Numbered from the stretch's first letter, positions 16,448-25,280 are shown. The stretch is DNA of 40,324 nt from Hyphomicrobiales bacterium (GCA_021323775.1 JAJPKK010000010.1:1-40324), one strand, 5' to 3'. Notes: a model not told the origin generated them from the letters alone. Made by a program: numbers and translations.

Positions 16448-17208
16448 CGGTGCATTTCATCGGCGCGGGGCCGGGGGCGGCAGACCTCATCACGGTGCGC
16501 GGACGCGACCTGATCGCGCGTTGCCCGGTCTGCCTTTATGCCGGCTCGATCGTGCCGCAGGAATTGCTCGCGCATTGCCCGGGCAATGCCCGCATCGTCG
16601 ACACGGCGCCGCTGACGCTCGATGAAATCGAGGCGGAGTTCGTGAAGGCATACGCCGCGGGCCTCGATGTGGCGCGGCTGCATTCGGGCGACCTCTCCAT
16701 TTACAGCGCGCTTGCCGAGCAGTTGCGGCGACTCCATCGCCACGGCATCCCGTACACCATCACTCCCGGCGTGCCGGCATTCGCAGCGGCAGCCGCGACG
16801 CTCGGCTGCGAACTGACAGTGCCGGAGGTGGCACAAAGCGTCGTGCTGACCCGCATGCCCGGCCGCGCTTCGGCCATGCCCAAGGCGGAGCAACTCGCGG
16901 GCTTCGCGGCTACGGGGGCCACACTCGTGATCCATCTCGCAATCACTTCGATCAGCCGCATCGTAAATGAGCTTACGCCTTTTTACGGCTGCGACTGCCC
17001 GGTCGCCGTGGTTGCGCGAGCGAGTTGGGCGGATGAGCGCGTGATCCGCGGCACGCTCGCCGACATTGCGCAACTGCTAGCGGCCGAGCCGATCGAACGC
17101 ACGGCTCTCGTTCTCGTCGGCCGGGCGCTTGCCGCCAAGGATTTCCGCGACAGCGCGCTCTATGACCCCGATTATCGCCGCCGGTTTCGCGGTGAGGCGC
17201 CGTCGTGA
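16444..17208 (+). CDS. cobM: Precorrin-4 C11-methyltransferase CobM
   Basis: CobM methylates C11 to make precorrin-5. The 254-residue protein begins [21 protein letters not shown], contains [32 protein letters not shown] and [12 protein letters not shown], and ends without truncation. The ATG overlaps the cobE stop by 4 bp. The 3' end overlaps the 3' end of minus-strand cbiD by 37 bp, the same overlap length as cobJ/cobK. Confidence 0.95.
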   Translation: MTVHFIGAGPGAADLITVRGRDLIARCPVCLYAGSIVPQELLAHCPGNARIVDTAPLTLDEIEAEFVKAYAAGLDVARLHSGDLSIYSALAEQLRRLHRHGIPYTITPGVPAFAAAAATLGCELTVPEVAQSVVLTRMPGRASAMPKAEQLAGFAATGATLVIHLAITSISRIVNELTPFYGCDCPVAVVARASWADERVIRGTLADIAQLLAAEPIERTALVLVGRALAAKDFRDSALYDPDYRRRFRGEAPS

Positions 17209-18503
17209 TGCGATCCGAACGGCGCATGACCAGCCAACCGGCCATCGCGGTCGAACAGCGCAATCTCGATGTCAATGCCGCTGCCCGCTACCACATCCAT
17301 TGCGGTCTCTCGCGCCGCGCGTGCGACCTCATCGCCCAGGTTCACGTTTTCCGCCACTGCGCGCCCGAATGCTTCCGCGGCCGTGTTGGAAGCCATGATG
17401 CATTGCATCAGAGACTCCGGCGCGCCGGCGGCTCTGGCGAAATCCGCCAAAGCCGCAAGATCCACCGAACCGCGCTTCGCGTGAAGATCGAGCATGCCCT
17501 GAGCAAGCTTGGTCATCTTGCCGACACCGCCCGCGATCGTCACCCGGGCGATCGGATGCCGGCGCAGATATTTGAGCATGCCGCCGACGAAATCCCCCAT
17601 GTCGATAAGCGCGATCTCGGGAAGATGGTGCAACTTCTGCACGGCGATTTCCGAGTTTCGCCCGGTCGAACCCGCGATGTGAGCCACGCCCGCCGCACGC
17701 GCCACATCGATGCCCCGGTGGATCGAATGAATCCAGGCGGCGCACGAAAACGGGATCACAATGCCGGTCGTCCCCAGGATCGACAGGCCGCCCACAATGC
17801 CGAGCCGCGGATTGAGCGTCCTGGCAGCAAGCTGTTCCCCGCCCGCGACGGAGATCTCGACTTCGACATCGCATCCCCATTTTTCCTTGCCCAGCACGAG
17901 AGGCGGGGTGATCGCATTTGGAGCGGCCGCTTCCTCTCCCTCCCCCCTTGTGGGGGAGGGTGGGGGGGCGGGCCTATCGTCTCCGGAAGCGCCCTTCGGC
18001 GCGCCCCCCTCCCCACAAGGGGGAGGGCAGCCCGAGGGGCTCGCCACAAGAGACTGCCTTCGTCGCCCAGGGGGAAGGGAACGGTGGGAAGCCGCCGCAA
18101 CTTCTGCGATGGCGTCGCGAATCATCTGGCGTGGCACCGGGTTGATCGCAGGCTCGCCGGGGGGAATCGGCAGGCCCGGGCGCGTGACGATGCCGACGCC
18201 GGGGCCGGCGCGAAAGGTGACGCCGGCGCCGCGGGGAGCGGCGCGAACCGTCGCAAGCACGAGCGCCCCGTGCGTGACATCCGGATCGTCGCCGGCGTCC
18301 TTGACGACGCCGGCGGTGGCGGAGTCCGCGTCTTTTCGGGTAACCGCGAGCGCGAAAGACACCCGCTCGCCGCGCGGCAGCGTCACCTCGACCGGATCGG
18401 GGAATTCGCCGGTCAGCAGCGCCGTATAGGCTGCCTTTGCGGCAGCAGTGGCGCAGGCGCCGGTCGTCCAGCCGCGGCGCAGTGGCCGATCTTGCGGGCT
18501 CAT
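17172..18503 (-). CDS. cbiD: Cobalt-precorrin-5B C1-methyltransferase CbiD with a repeat-derived insertion
   Basis: CbiD does the C1 methylation in the anaerobic pathway; here it probably replaces CobF, which is absent from the window (inference). [18 protein letters not shown] at the N-terminus, [13 protein letters not shown], and the [22 protein letters not shown] segment are diagnostic. The product is 443 residues, longer than the usual 350-370. The excess is a low-complexity block of about 60-70 residues after AEVAAA (roughly residues 138-205) that coincides with two GC-rich palindromes and contains PPPCGEGG and [11 protein letters not shown]. The start at 18503 gives [15 protein letters not shown]; 53 bp separate it from divergent cobB. 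Confidence 0.93.
   Translation of the reverse strand: MSPQDRPLRRGWTTGACATAAAKAAYTALLTGEFPDPVEVTLPRGERVSFALAVTRKDADSATAGVVKDAGDDPDVTHGALVLATVRAAPRGAGVTFRAGPGVGIVTRPGLPIPPGEPAINPVPRQMIRDAIAEVAAASHRSLPPGRRRQSLVASPSGCPPPCGEGGAPKGASGDDRPAPPPSPTRGEGEEAAAPNAITPPLVLGKEKWGCDVEVEISVAGGEQLAARTLNPRLGIVGGLSILGTTGIVIPFSCAAWIHSIHRGIDVARAAGVAHIAGSTGRNSEIAVQKLHHLPEIALIDMGDFVGGMLKYLRRHPIARVTIAGGVGKMTKLAQGMLDLHAKRGSVDLAALADFARAAGAPESLMQCIMASNTAAEAFGRAVAENVNLGDEVARAARETAMDVVAGSGIDIEIALFDRDGRLAGHAPFGSHHDGASPRNRRR
17929..18035. repeat. Compound type A palindromes inserted in cbiD
   Basis: Two elements lie back to back. The first has CCTCTCCCTCCCCCC, TTGT, then GGGGGAGGG and a G-rich tail (17933-17970). The second has GCCCCCCTCCCC, ACAA, then GGGGGAGGGC (18003-18029). 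The two are in opposite orientation, and each forms a strong hairpin. The reading frame stays open through both. Confidence 0.8.
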
Positions 18504-18556
18504 TGCATTGCCTATAGAGCGCCCGGGCGCCGCGGTCACCACCGAACCGGCCAGTC

Positions 18557-19870
18557 ATGACGGCGCGCGGGCTCATCGTGGCGGCGGCGCGGTCCGGTTC
18601 CGGCAAGACCGCCGTGACCCTCGGTTTGCTTGCAGCCTTTAAACGGCGCGGCATCGCGGTTTGCGCCGGCAAGGCCGGGCCGGATTATATCGATCCGGCA
18701 TTCCACGCCGCCGCAACCGGAGCCGCAAGCAGCAATCTCGATAGCTGGGCGATGCCTCCGGACCTCTTGAATGCGCTTGCTGCAGACGCCGCCAAAATTG
18801 CGGAGCTTGTCGTCATTGAGGGCGTCATGGGGCTGTTCGACGGGGCGACGGGACCGCCAGGCCGGGCCGGATCGACCGCGGACCTCGCGACACTCTTCTG
18901 CCTGCCGGTGCTCTTGGTCCTTGATATTTCGGGGCAGTCGCAGACGGCCGCTGCGGTTGTCCGCGGTCTTGCAGCGCACGATCCACGCGTGCGCATCGCC
19001 GGCGTCGTCCTCAATCGCGCCGGCAGCGCGCGGCACCGCACGCTGGTTGAAGATGCGATCGAGAGGCTGGGCATCCCGGTGCTCGGTGCGATGCCGCGCG
19101 ATCAAGCGCTGACCTTGCCGGAACGCCATCTCGGGCTCGTGCAGGCGCAAGAACACAGCGACCTCGCAGCGGTTCTCGACGGCCTCGCCGATATCGCGCA
19201 GCGCCATCTTGATCTCGACCGGATCCACGCAATAGCCGCGCCGCTCAACGTTGCGGCAGCGAGCCGCCGCCCCGCATTGCCTCCGCCCGGGCAACGCATC
19301 GCGGTCGCGTCAGATAAGGCTTTCACATTTTTCTATCCGCACCTGGGCGATGGCTGGCGGCGCGCCGGCGCCGAGATCGTTGCGTTTTCGCCGCTTGCTG
19401 ACGAGCCTCCTCCGAACGACTGCGATGCCTGCTGGCTCCCCGGCGGCTATCCGGAGCTGCATGCCGGCGTGCTCGCAAACGCTCATCGTTTCCGGGAAGG
19501 GCTGCGGCGGTTCGCGGCGGCCCGCCCGGTGCACGGCGAGTGCGGCGGCTACATGGTTCTGGGCGAAGGCCTTGAGGACGCACACGGTACGCGCCACGCA
19601 ATGGCCGGCCTGCTCGGACATGCGACGAGCTTCGCTGCGCGCAAGCTCAATCTCGGCTACCGGGAAGCGCGGCTTCTCGCTGACGGCGCGCTGGGGCGGG
19701 CGGGCAGCATCATTCGCGGACATGAGTTCCACTATGCGACGCTGATCTCGCCGGGCGCCGACGAAGTTTTTCTCGAGCTTACCGATATGCAGGGCGGGGC
19801 AGTCAAAGATGCCGGCGGCCGGAGAGGCCATGTCACCGGGACGTTCTTTCATGCCATCGCGCAGGTATGA
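18557..19870 (+). CDS. cobB: Hydrogenobyrinic acid a,c-diamide synthase CobB (CbiA family)
   Basis: This glutamine-dependent amidotransferase amidates the a and c side chains before cobalt insertion. The N-terminal ATP site is VAAARSGSGKTAVTLGL (residues 8-24), followed by KAGPDYIDPAFH. The C-terminal amidotransferase domain has the WLPGGYPELH motif and its cysteine in HGECGGYMVLGE near residue 329, and ends with GHEFHYAT and GTFFHAI. The 437-residue length is normal. The ATG at 18557 follows a 53-bp gap from divergent cbiD. The stop is one base from the end of convergent cobT. Confidence 0.95.
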   Translation: MTARGLIVAAARSGSGKTAVTLGLLAAFKRRGIAVCAGKAGPDYIDPAFHAAATGAASSNLDSWAMPPDLLNALAADAAKIAELVVIEGVMGLFDGATGPPGRAGSTADLATLFCLPVLLVLDISGQSQTAAAVVRGLAAHDPRVRIAGVVLNRAGSARHRTLVEDAIERLGIPVLGAMPRDQALTLPERHLGLVQAQEHSDLAAVLDGLADIAQRHLDLDRIHAIAAPLNVAAASRRPALPPPGQRIAVASDKAFTFFYPHLGDGWRRAGAEIVAFSPLADEPPPNDCDACWLPGGYPELHAGVLANAHRFREGLRRFAAARPVHGECGGYMVLGEGLEDAHGTRHAMAGLLGHATSFAARKLNLGYREARLLADGALGRAGSIIRGHEFHYATLISPGADEVFLELTDMQGGAVKDAGGRRGHVTGTFFHAIAQV

Positions 19871-19871
19871 T

Positions 19872-20886
19872 CTACAGCTTGCCGGAGACGCCGGCTTCGG
19901 CGAACGTCGCCATTCCGGCATGACACGCAAGCGCGGCGCGAAGAATGAGCGAACCGACGGCGGCCCCGGAGGCTTCCCCAAGCCGCATGCCGAGGTCGAG
20001 CAGCGGCTTGAGGCCAAGCTCGTCAAGGAGGGCCCGATGGGCTGCTTCCGCCGAGACGTGGGCCGCCATCACATGCGCCAGCCCATCGGCGCGCAGCATC
20101 ATGAGCGGAGCGACAGCGGCGGTGCACACGAAGCCGTCGATAAGGACCGGAACACGGCGTCTGCGCGCTGCGAGCGCAGCTCCCAGGATCGCTGCAAGCT
20201 CACGCCCCCCCAACGCGGCGGCGATGCGGAGCGGATCGCCGAGGAGCCCAGCATGGCGTTTCACCGCCCTGTCAATCACAGCGCGCTTGCGGGCGAGGCC
20301 ATTGTCATCGACGCCCGTGCCACGGCCCGCCCAGCGCATCCCGCCGCCGCCGAACAGCGCCGCCGCTATGGCGGCGGCCGCCGTGGTGTTGCCGATACCC
20401 ATCGCCAAGGCAGACGAGATCCGCATCAGGCGGCACCGTGTCGTAGCCGGTGGCGACCGCACGCAGAAATGCGTCTTCCTCCATCGCAGGTTCCTTGGTG
20501 AAGTCTGCGGTTGCTTGATCGAGGTTAAGCGGCACGACCTGCAGCCGCGCGCCCGCCGCGGCGGCAAGCTGGTTGATGGCGGCGCCGCCGGCGGCGAAAT
20601 TGGCCACCATCTGCGCCGTCACCTCGGCCGGATAGGCCGATACGCCCTGCGCCACGACGCCATGATTGCCGGCGAATACCAGCACCTCGATGCGGTCGAG
20701 CCGCGGCGGATCTCTCCCTTGCCATTGGGCAAGCCAGATGGCGAGGTCCTCCAGGCGCCCGAGACTGCCCGGCGGCTTGGTGAGCTTGGCGTTGCGATCC
20801 GCGGCCGATGCTGCCGCGGCGTCATTGGCGGGCGGAAGATCAAGGCAGGCGGTGCGCAGTGCGGCGAAGGATGGAAAGCGCGTCAT
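19872..20886 (-). pseudogene. cobT: Nicotinate-nucleotide:DMB phosphoribosyltransferase, interrupted by a 2-nt frameshift
   Basis: The enzyme (CobT/CobU) makes alpha-ribazole phosphate for the lower ligand. The first part is intact from ATG 20886 (KPPGSLGRLEDLA, FAGNHGVVAQGVSAYP) to PPDADLVCLG. The rest (MGIGNTTAAAAIAAALFGG, then DGFVCTAAVAPLM) continues in another phase to the TAG at 19872. At about 20402-20404 the coding strand reads GGCGATGGG where relatives have GGCGAGATGGG (Gly-Glu-Met-Gly), so one GA of a GAGA repeat is missing. Restoring 2 nt gives 338 residues, the usual length. No other damage is visible, so a recent mutation or a sequencing error are both possible. Confidence 0.9.
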
Positions 20887-20931
20887 GGCGGCTGGCAGAT
20901 GTTGCGGCCTCGGAAAATCTGCTTTTCATCG

Positions 20932-21034
20932 CCACCTGTCCACTGGTTTTGCTCAGGTGGAGCCCGTTCCGGCGGGCGAATCGCGTTTCCGTCGTCATGG
21001 CCGTCCTGCGGATCAAGCCGGGGACGGCCATGAC
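20932..21034. repeat. Hairpins and a REP-like inverted repeat between cobT and cobV
   Basis: GTCATGGCCGTCC (20994-21006) and GGACGGCCATGAC (21022-21034) form a 13-bp perfect inverted repeat with a 15-nt loop, close to the common rhizobial repeat with a GTCATGGCCGG core. A smaller hairpin, CCACCTG/CAGGTGG (20932-20938, 20954-20960), precedes it. The repeat lies in the divergent gap that must hold promoters for cobT and cobV. Confidence 0.75.
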
Positions 21035-21081
21035 TCCGGACAAGCCGCGACTCTGGAGAAATGATCGACCGGGAGCCCGCG

Positions 21082-21867
21082 ATGAGGACGCGCGAAAGCT
21101 GGGCGAATGATCTGGCCCGGGATTTCAACATCAGCATTTCGATCTGTACGCGCCTGCCGCTTGGTTTCTCCGCTCCGATCGAGACCTGCGATATTGCGCG
21201 CGCGAGCTGGGCATTCCCGCTGGCCGGCTTCATCGTGGGCGGCGCCGGCGCGCTGGCATACGCGGCGGCGTTGGGACTCAAACTTCCTTCGACGCTTGCG
21301 GCTGCGCTTGCGCTGTCCGCCACTCTCCTTGTCACCGGTTGCCTGCATGAAGACGGCCTTGCCGATACGGCGGACGGCCTCGGCGGCGGGCGGGACCGCG
21401 CGCGCAAACTGGAGATCATGCGCGACAGCCGTCTCGGCACCTACGGGGCTTGCGCCCTCGCGATCTCGCTCCTGTTGCGCTGGGCGGCGCTCGCTGCGTT
21501 AGCGAGCCCGGTCCCGGTCGCGCCGGCGCTGATTGCGGCGCACGTGTCGGCCCGCGCGGCGCTGCCGGTGTTCATGCATTTCGTTCCCCCAGCCCGTCTC
21601 GATGGCTTGTCCGCGCAGGCGGGGCAGCCTGGTCCGCGAGCGGCGGCTGTAGCGGCTGCGTTGGGCGTTGTGACGCTTCTGACTGCGCTCGGACTCATCG
21701 CGGCAATGATCGGCCTGATCGTCGCCGCCTGCGCCGGCCTTTTAATGGCGCGGCTCACCATGCGGCAGATCGGCGGACAAACCGGAGACGTGCTGGGGGC
21801 GGTGGAACAGATCATCGAAATCGCCATTTTGTTCACTGCGGTCGCAATGTCGGGAAGGTGGTCATGA
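21082..21867 (+). CDS. cobV: Adenosylcobinamide-GDP ribazoletransferase CobV (cobalamin synthase)
   Basis: This integral membrane enzyme (about 261 residues) joins adenosylcobinamide-GDP to alpha-ribazole (phosphate). The signature HEDGLADTADGLGGG and RKLEIMRDSRLGTYGA is intact, with several hydrophobic helices before and after. The ATG at 21082 is preferred because GGGAG lies 6 nt upstream. The ATG at 21061 has a GGAGA only one base away, which is too close. The stop overlaps bluB (ATGA). It depends on the product of the frameshifted cobT next door. Confidence 0.94.
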   Translation: MRTRESWANDLARDFNISISICTRLPLGFSAPIETCDIARASWAFPLAGFIVGGAGALAYAAALGLKLPSTLAAALALSATLLVTGCLHEDGLADTADGLGGGRDRARKLEIMRDSRLGTYGACALAISLLLRWAALAALASPVPVAPALIAAHVSARAALPVFMHFVPPARLDGLSAQAGQPGPRAAAVAAALGVVTLLTALGLIAAMIGLIVAACAGLLMARLTMRQIGGQTGDVLGAVEQIIEIAILFTAVAMSGRWS

Positions 21868-22505
21868 ACGAGCTTCCGCCATTCGACGAGGCCTTCCGCA
21901 TGCGCCTGCGCGATCTGTTGCTCTGGCGGCGCGATGTGAGGCGTTTTCGCGCCGATCCGCTGCCGGCCGGGACGCTGGAGCGGCTGTTTCAAGTCGCCTG
22001 TCTGGCGCCGTCCGTCGGGCTGTGTCAGCCGTGGCGGTTCGTCGTGGTCGATGATCCTCGACGGCGCCAGGTCGTCCGCGATGTGTTCAAGGCCTGTAAC
22101 GCGGACGCCTTGGCATCTTATACGGGCGAACAGGCCGCGAGATATGCGAAACTCAAGCTGGCCGGTCTTGAGGAAGCGCCTTGCCAGTTTGCCGCGTTTA
22201 CAGATCGGGCCACGTCGGTCGGGCACGGCCTGGGGCGCCGGACGATGCCGGAGACAGCGGAGTATTCGGCCGTGACGGCGATCTCGATGATGTGGCTTGC
22301 GGCGCGCGCCGAAGATATCGGCATGGGGTGGATTTCGATCCTGGATCCGGCGCGCATGAATGATGTTCTCGATGTTCCCAAATCGTGGCGCTTCATCGGG
22401 TATTTTTGCCTGGGCTATCCGCAATTCGAGAGCGATCGGCCGGAACTCGAGCGCGCCGGATGGGAGAGGCGCCAAAGCTGGGAGGCCTGCGTATTGTGGC
22501 GCTGA
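21864..22505 (+). CDS. bluB: 5,6-dimethylbenzimidazole synthase BluB
   Basis: BluB breaks down reduced FMN with O2 to give the cobalamin lower ligand. The 213-residue protein has the nitroreductase-like FMN fold: LLLWRRDVRRFRADPLP, APSVGLCQPWRFVVV, the AEYSAVTAISMMWLAARA helix and GMGWISILDP. The start at 21864 overlaps the cobV stop and has a GGAAGG upstream. It closes the cobalamin series, and no terminator is obvious after it. Confidence 0.95.
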   Translation: MNELPPFDEAFRMRLRDLLLWRRDVRRFRADPLPAGTLERLFQVACLAPSVGLCQPWRFVVVDDPRRRQVVRDVFKACNADALASYTGEQAARYAKLKLAGLEEAPCQFAAFTDRATSVGHGLGRRTMPETAEYSAVTAISMMWLAARAEDIGMGWISILDPARMNDVLDVPKSWRFIGYFCLGYPQFESDRPELERAGWERRQSWEACVLWR

Positions 22506-22579
22506 CAGCCAAAAAATCGGCCCCATTCCTGGGCCCGCGCGTTATACTTCAAGACCGATGAGAGCTTAGGGATCTCTTC

Positions 22580-23122
22580 ATGGATCAAGATCATCGTAAA
22601 GCCCATGCGCATCCGGCTCAACACCGCGATCCTCGCTCGGATATCTCGCATGCCCGCGCTGATCCTCACGCGGTCGTTGACTGGAAGGCTCACGGCGTCA
22701 AGGTCATTCCGGGTCACGCGCTTGATCCCAACACGGCGCAAACGCCCGGCATGTTACGCGCGACGGCGATTAACCGCGCGCGGGCAGGAGCTGAGAAGCT
22801 CTGGGCCGGCACCGTGACGATCCATGCCAACGCGAAAACCGGCGCCCATCACCATGGCGACCTCGAAAGCATCATCTTCGTTGTCAGGGGTCGGGCGCGG
22901 ATGCGATGGGGGGAGAAGCTGGAATTCACCGCCGAAGCGGGGCCGGGCGATTTTATCTATGTGCCGCCTTATGTGCCGCACCAGGAAATCAATGCCAGCC
23001 GAGACGAAGCGCTTGAATGCGTCCTGGTGCGATCCGGTCAGGAGCCCATTGTCGTTAATCTCGATATCGAGCCGGTCGAGCCGCCAGAGCAGGTGCTGTG
23101 GAAGGACCCGATCCATCGCTAA
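22580..23122 (+). CDS. Cupin-domain protein of unknown function
   Basis: The 180-residue protein starts with a His/Asp-rich segment (about residues 1-35) and then a single conserved-barrel cupin. The metal-ligand motif 1 appears as HHHGDLESIIFVVRGRARM (His and Glu ligands, about residues 92-110), and motif 2 lies in GPGDFIYVPPYVPHQEI. This suggests a metal-binding protein, but the substrate cannot be named. It starts 74 bp after bluB with an AGGGA upstream, on the same strand, so it may be co-transcribed with bluB. A link to cobalamin is only positional. Confidence 0.82.
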   Translation: MDQDHRKAHAHPAQHRDPRSDISHARADPHAVVDWKAHGVKVIPGHALDPNTAQTPGMLRATAINRARAGAEKLWAGTVTIHANAKTGAHHHGDLESIIFVVRGRARMRWGEKLEFTAEAGPGDFIYVPPYVPHQEINASRDEALECVLVRSGQEPIVVNLDIEPVEPPEQVLWKDPIHR

Positions 23123-23165
23123 AGCATATTGCGCTCGGGCTAGAGCGCTGGCAGTTCCACCGGCT

Positions 23166-23190
23166 CGTGGCGGGGCTTGTCCCGGCCACG
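23166..23190. repeat. REP-like palindrome downstream of the cupin gene
   Basis: CGTGGCGGG and CCCGGCCACG flank CTTGT. This matches the common rhizobial repeat with a GGGCTTGTCCC core. It lies in the 164-bp gap between the cupin gene and the antiporter and could act as a transcript-end hairpin, although no T-run follows. Confidence 0.65.
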
Positions 23191-23286
23191 TCGGTTATTT
23201 GTGCTCGGCGCCAAAACAACTTGGGGGCGGCGGAACAAGCCCGCGACGACGTTATCGTGGTTCGGCGCGATCGAGATCCGGTCTAA

Positions 23287-25101
23287 ATGGCAGCACTCGA
23301 CACTGTCAGCCTCACCATCATGTTCGCGGCGCTCCTCCTGCTGGCGGGCATCTTGTCGAGTCTGGTTGCGCTGCGGTTCGGCGCTCCCCTGCTGCTCGTC
23401 TTTCTCCTGGTCGGCATCCTGGCAGGCGAATCCGGCCCAGGCGGGATCAAGTTCGATGACGTCCGCACGACCTATCTGGTCGGCGCGGTGGCGCTCGCTC
23501 TGATCCTGTTCGACGGAGGGCTGCGCACGCGGCTGGCGACCTTTCGCAGCGCATTCGCGCCTGCGGCGGTGCTGGCAACCATCGGGGTTCTGCTCACGGC
23601 GGCGCTGACGGCGCTGGTTGTGCGGTTCCTGCTGGGATTCGATTGGATCGAGTCGCTTTTGGTGGGCGCAATGGTGGCGTCGACCGATGCCGCAGCGGTG
23701 TTCCTGCTCATTCATGCGCGCGGCCTGCGGCTGCGTCCGCGCGTCGGCGCCACCCTCGAAATCGAATCCGCCACCAACGATCCGTTCGCGATCTTTCTCA
23801 CCGTCGCGCTGGTCGAAATGGCGATGGCGGTCAACGAGCCCTGGTACACGGCTCTAGAGGAACTCGCCGTGCAGGCAGTCGGCGGCGCTGTGATCGGCTT
23901 CGTCGGAGGACGGGTGATCGTGGCGGCGCTTAATCGGCTGGAGCTGCCGCAGGGGCTTCACGCGCCGCTGGTCACGACCGCCGCACTTGTGGTGTTCGGC
24001 GCCGCCCAGGTTCTGCATGCGTCCGGGTTTTTGGCTGTCTATCTTGCCGGGCTGATCGTCGGGAACCGGCCGACGCGCGCGCACAGTGGCGTGATCGCCT
24101 TTCTCGACGCCACCACATGGCTCGCCCAGATCGTCATGTTCGTGCTGCTTGGACTTCTCGCATGGCCGACGCGGCTCGCTGAACATAGCCTGCCGGCGCT
24201 TGAAGTAGCCGCGGCGCTGATGTTCTTCGCCCGCCCGCTTGTGGTGTTTCTGTGCCTTGCGCCGTTTCGGTTTTCCTGGCGCGAGAAGGTCTTTGTGTCC
24301 TGGGTGGGTCTGCGCGGTGCGGTTGGCATTTTCCTCGCATCGATCCCATTGCTGGTCGGCATGCGCGACGCCCTCGTCTTCTTCGATATCGGTTTCGTCG
24401 TGGTGCTCGTTTCGCTTCTCGTTCAGGGCTGGACCGTTGCGCTTGCGGCACGCCGTCTCCATATCGCCCTGCCGCGCAGTCTCCCGGCGCCGCGGCGCAT
24501 TGAACTCGATCTGCCTGGGCAGCTCGAGCATGAACTGGTCGGTTATGCGATCGGTCCGAAAAATCCCTATCTTCGGCGCCGGCTGATCCCAACATGGGCG
24601 AAGCTGACTTTGGTGGTCCGCGACGGGCGCGTGCTCGCCGCGGCCGAGGCGGACGAAATCCGCGAAGGCGACTACGCGTATTTCCTGGCCCCGCCGGAGA
24701 AGGCTCGGGCGCTCGACCGATTTTTCGTGGACATGCCGCCGCCCGCGGCCCCGGATGTCCGTCTGCTGGGCGACTTCTTCGTATCGGCCGACGTCACGCT
24801 GGGCACGCTTGGCGAAATCTACGGCCTCGCCATCGCGCCCGAGGAAAGGGCCGTAACGCTTGCGGACTTCTTCGCCGCCCATCTCGATCATAAGGCGAAG
24901 GTCGGCGATCGTCTCCCGCTTGGGACCATCGAGCTTGTGGTCGACGGCGTCGCCAAGGGGCGGGTCACAACCGTGGGGCTCTACCTTGCGGAGGCTGCCG
25001 AGCCGACTGCGCCCGAATCGCTGCTGGCGCAGGTCAGGCTGTTCGCCGCCCGGGCGTTCGCCCGATTGCGCGGCGGCGGGCCGGAGCGGCGCGCGAAGTG
25101 A
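23287..25101 (+). CDS. CPA1-family K+(Na+)/H+ antiporter (NhaP2/CvrA type)
   Basis: The 604-residue inner-membrane exchanger has about twelve hydrophobic segments over residues 1-390, including DGGLRTRL, the STDAAAVF motif and ESATNDPFAIFLT, which are hallmarks of CPA1 antiporters. A GLRGAVGIFLASIPLL segment follows. The C-terminal 210 residues are soluble and contain an RCK_C/TrkA-C-like part and a CorC_HlyC-like part, as in NhaP2. It probably adjusts K+ and pH. No partner gene is adjacent, and there is no evidence of a link with cobalamin. ATG at 23287. Confidence 0.9.
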   Translation: MAALDTVSLTIMFAALLLLAGILSSLVALRFGAPLLLVFLLVGILAGESGPGGIKFDDVRTTYLVGAVALALILFDGGLRTRLATFRSAFAPAAVLATIGVLLTAALTALVVRFLLGFDWIESLLVGAMVASTDAAAVFLLIHARGLRLRPRVGATLEIESATNDPFAIFLTVALVEMAMAVNEPWYTALEELAVQAVGGAVIGFVGGRVIVAALNRLELPQGLHAPLVTTAALVVFGAAQVLHASGFLAVYLAGLIVGNRPTRAHSGVIAFLDATTWLAQIVMFVLLGLLAWPTRLAEHSLPALEVAAALMFFARPLVVFLCLAPFRFSWREKVFVSWVGLRGAVGIFLASIPLLVGMRDALVFFDIGFVVVLVSLLVQGWTVALAARRLHIALPRSLPAPRRIELDLPGQLEHELVGYAIGPKNPYLRRRLIPTWAKLTLVVRDGRVLAAAEADEIREGDYAYFLAPPEKARALDRFFVDMPPPAAPDVRLLGDFFVSADVTLGTLGEIYGLAIAPEERAVTLADFFAAHLDHKAKVGDRLPLGTIELVVDGVAKGRVTTVGLYLAEAAEPTAPESLLAQVRLFAARAFARLRGGGPERRAK

Positions 25102-25200
25102 GCCTTGCGGTCGGCTTTTCGATTGCCAGGACCGAGGATAGTGCGGCCTGGAGCGGATTTCGATATGGTTGAATCGAAAACGTTGCCGTGCCGCTCTTTG

Positions 25201-25221
25201 CCTCTCCCCGACGGTGAGAGG
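25201..25221. repeat. Short GC-rich hairpin upstream of the GMC oxidoreductase gene
   Basis: CCTCTC and GAGAGG flank CCCGACGGT. It looks like a worn copy of the CTCTCCCC-type palindromes elsewhere in the window. It lies in a 179-bp gap that also has a decayed TTTCGAT...TGAATCGAAA dyad (25156-25180). Confidence 0.45.
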
Positions 25222-25280
25222 TGAAGAGCCTCTCGCTCAGCCCTATCGTAAAATGCCTGGTTTGCGCTCAAGCAGAGATT

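Noticed and set aside
14033..17208. The equal 37-bp overlaps of cobJ/cobK and cobM/cbiD as a special signal
   Set aside because: The overlapping sequences themselves are not similar, so equal length is probably coincidence.
17929..18035. CRISPR-like repeat pair
   Set aside because: The two units are inverted, unequal and read through in frame in cbiD; there are no regular spacers and no cas genes.
23854..24891. 345-residue open frame antisense to the antiporter gene
   Set aside because: It is extremely rich in His/Arg/Glu without motifs, as expected for the complement of a membrane-protein gene.
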